12,991 nucleotides of DNA from Streptomyces sp. NRRL B-1140 (GTDB lineage Bacteria; Actinomycetota; Actinomycetes; Streptomycetales; Streptomycetaceae): contig NZ_LGEA01000131.1 of NCBI RefSeq assembly GCF_001280065.1, forward strand, positions 1-12,991, given 5' to 3'. Shown here one piece after another: positions 11,512 through 12,991 of this stretch (the stretch's first letter is position 1; every line of letters begins with the position of its first letter). The notes below the pieces were generated by a model that saw nothing but the letters and a program-made list of their open reading frames with translations, was not told where the DNA came from and searched no databases. A program made the translations under genes and the position numbers.

Positions 11512-12824
11512 CGGACACCGACGCGCACGGCACGGCCGGCGCACAGATGTGGGCGCCGCTGCGCCACCGCTCCTTCCGGCGGCTGGCGGGAGGGCGCCTG
11601 CTGGTGTATTTCGCCAACGCGATGGCGCCGGTCGCGCTGGCCTTCGCGGTGCTCGACGCGACGGGTTCGCTGACCGATCTGGGGATCGTCGTCGGGGCGC
11701 GTTCGCTGGCCAACGTGGCGCTGCTGCTGGTGGGCGGGGTCGTCGCGGACCGGGTACGGCGCACAGTGGTGCTGCAGGGTTCGGCGCTCGCGGCGGCGGG
11801 TGTGCAGGGCGCGATCGCGGTGAGCGTGCTGCTGGAGACGGTGTCGATCTGGCTGCTGGTGCTCCTCAGTGTCCTCAACGGGGCGCTGGCCGCGCTGTCA
11901 TTGCCGGCGTCGGCGGCACTCACCGCGCAGACCGTGCCCGCGTCGCTGATCCGGCCGGCCAACGCGCTGATGCGCATGGGCACCAACCTCGGCGCGATCG
12001 CGGGGTCCTCCCTCGCCGGGATCGTCGCCGCCGTGTTCGGGCCCGGCTGGGGGCTCGCCGGGAACGCGGTGGCGTTCTGCGGCGCGGCGGTGTGCTTCCT
12101 CGGGGTGACAGCCGCGCCGGTGGCCCCGGCCGGGGAACGGACCCGGCCACTGCGGGAACTGCGGGAGGGCTGGCGGGAGTTCACCGCCCGCAGCTGGGTG
12201 TGGATCGTGGTACTGCAGTTCGCGGTGGTCAACGCCGTCGTAGCGGGCGGCATCCATGTGCTGGGGCCGGTCGTCGCCGACGACACGTTCGGACGCGGAG
12301 CGTGGGGCGTGGTGCTGGCGGCACAGATGGCCGGAGCGGTAGCCGGCGGTGTCCTCGCCGCACGGTCGCGGGCCCGGCACGCCTTGCTGATCGGAGTGGC
12401 GATGGTGGCGGTGGAGTCACTGCCGCTGGTGGTCCTCGCCCAGGCGCCGGGAGTGCTGCTGCTGACGGCGGCGATGTTCCTCAACGGCCTCGCCCTGGAG
12501 CAGTTCGGAGTGGCCTGGGACGTGTCGCTGCAGCAGAACATCGGGCCGGACAAACTGGCCCGCGTGTACTCGTACGACGCGCTGGGGTCGTTCGCCGCGC
12601 TGCCGCTGGGCGAAATGGCCGCCGGTCCGCTCGCCGGGCACTTCGGGGTACGGGGCACCCTGCTGGGGGGCGCGGCGCTGGTGGTGTGCGCGACAGCGGC
12701 GGCGCTGTGCAGCGGTCAGGTACGCGCGCTGACGACCGGAACACCGAAACCGAAACCGAAACCGAAACCGAAACCGAAACCGAAACCGAAACCGGAACCG
12801 GAACCGGAACCGGCCGCAAGGTAA
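11508..12824 (+). CDS. MFS exporter with Pro-Lys/Pro-Glu C-terminal repeat tail
   Basis: This 438-aa transporter starts with ATG overlapping the previous stop by 4 bp (ATGA), with AGGGAG 11 bases upstream. Many hydrophobic segments span residues 25-405. The loop between the second and third carries the MFS motif A signature GGVVADRVRR (76-85), and a Gly-rich GTNLGAIAGSS stretch lies in the middle. The overall look resembles the drug/siderophore exporter subgroup (EntS/MFS_3 type), so it probably exports the product and may give self-resistance. The last residues are odd: eight PK repeats (413-428), three PE repeats (429-434), then PAAR. Such a charged, proline-rich tail is not needed for transport. 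It is encoded by a hexanucleotide tandem repeat and probably varies in length between strains. It closes the operon. Confidence 0.87.
   Translation: MTDTDAHGTAGAQMWAPLRHRSFRRLAGGRLLVYFANAMAPVALAFAVLDATGSLTDLGIVVGARSLANVALLLVGGVVADRVRRTVVLQGSALAAAGVQGAIAVSVLLETVSIWLLVLLSVLNGALAALSLPASAALTAQTVPASLIRPANALMRMGTNLGAIAGSSLAGIVAAVFGPGWGLAGNAVAFCGAAVCFLGVTAAPVAPAGERTRPLRELREGWREFTARSWVWIVVLQFAVVNAVVAGGIHVLGPVVADDTFGRGAWGVVLAAQMAGAVAGGVLAARSRARHALLIGVAMVAVESLPLVVLAQAPGVLLLTAAMFLNGLALEQFGVAWDVSLQQNIGPDKLARVYSYDALGSFAALPLGEMAAGPLAGHFGVRGTLLGGAALVVCATAAALCSGQVRALTTGTPKPKPKPKPKPKPKPKPEPEPEPAAR
12744..12809 (+). repeat. In-frame hexanucleotide tandem repeat, 8 x CCGAAA + 3 x CCGGAA
   Basis: Eight perfect CCGAAA units (12744-12791) are followed by three CCGGAA units (12792-12809). 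They lie inside the exporter gene and encode (Pro-Lys)8(Pro-Glu)3. Copy-number changes keep the reading frame, so slippage would change tail length without inactivating the gene. Confidence 0.95.
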
Positions 12825-12828
12825 ACCA

Positions 12829-12847
12829 GCGGCGGCCGTCCCGCCGC
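12829..12847 (+). terminator. GC-rich hairpin after the operon
   Basis: GCGGCGG (12829-12835), loop CCGTC, CCGCCGC (12841-12847). The stem starts four bases after the exporter stop. It has no T-run, which is common for actinomycete terminators, so the call rests on position and stem strength. Confidence 0.45.
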
Positions 12848-12886
12848 CCCCACCGCCCCGGGCAGGAACCCCGCGAGACCCGCTGC

Positions 12887-12973
12887 ATGACAGACACGGC
12901 AGAGGAAAGCGCCGGCACCGCAGGGGGGACAAACCCCGCCCCACGGCACCGGGACACTCCACGACACCCCTAA
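12887..12973 (+). CDS. Possible 28-aa ORF downstream of the operon
   Basis: ATG 12887 opens a 28-codon frame ending in TAA, reading MTDTAEESAGTAGG at its start. There is no good SD within 15 bases; the nearest purine run, AGGAA (12864-12868), is 18 bases away. Its first residues resemble the exporter N-terminus (MTDTDAHGTAG), perhaps by chance or local duplication. It is hydrophilic and Pro/His/Arg-rich at its end. Chance is the likelier explanation. Confidence 0.15.
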   Translation: MTDTAEESAGTAGGTNPAPRHRDTPRHP

Positions 12974-12991
12974 CCGGCTTCCGGACCGCCG

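Noticed and set aside
2052..12824. TTA (bldA-dependent) codons in the operon
   Set aside because: The few TTA triplets I noticed in the NRPS gene are out of frame, and one at 8403-8405 is intergenic, so bldA control is not supported by my reading.

Overview
The window looks like the extreme end of a linear Streptomyces replicon (chromosome arm or linear plasmid) carrying a small, unusual NRPS-type biosynthetic operon about 2 kb from the tip. This rests on very high-GC coding DNA, AAGGAG-type ribosome binding sites with G/C-rich third codon positions, and a left edge packed with perfect palindromes of the type found in Streptomyces telomeres. The first bases (GGGTACC) match what follows the first arm of the archetypal telomere palindrome I, as I remember it, so only about 10 bases may be missing from the physical end.

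Layout. Positions 1-180 are seven consecutive telomeric hairpins. Positions 181-813 are subtelomeric DNA without a supportable gene. It holds two more copies of a telomeric hairpin module (308-328, 503-523) and a 14-bp perfect inverted repeat (565-595). Positions 814-1119 hold a small, AT-richer gene on the minus strand (84-aa putative membrane protein, good SD) with its own terminator hairpin. Positions 1120-2051 contain two more hairpins, possible decayed coding sequence and a 7-bp inverted repeat just upstream of the operon.

The operon (2052-12824, all +) has five genes: (1) an NRPS with an N-methyltransferase-interrupted adenylation domain, a carrier domain, a decayed condensation domain, a truncated adenylation core and a C-terminal MbtH-like domain; (2) a VioC-type Fe(II)/2-oxoglutarate dioxygenase that keeps the two Asp residues expected to bind an arginine guanidinium; (3) an ATP-grasp carboxylate-amine (amino-acid) ligase; (4) a 620-aa protein with a probable caspase/CHAT-like His-Cys domain and a zinc ribbon; (5) an MFS exporter with a Pro-Lys/Pro-Glu repeat tail. 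Genes 3-4 and 4-5 overlap by 4 bp. The first two gaps are only 43 and 52 bp.

Inferred role. The genes could make and export a small peptide containing an N-methylated amino acid (NRPS) and a beta-hydroxylated arginine or arginine-like residue (dioxygenase), joined by the ATP-grasp ligase rather than by a canonical condensation domain. The caspase-like protein would act in maturation or self-protection. I do not recognise the cluster as a described pathway. The product is not determined by the sequence.
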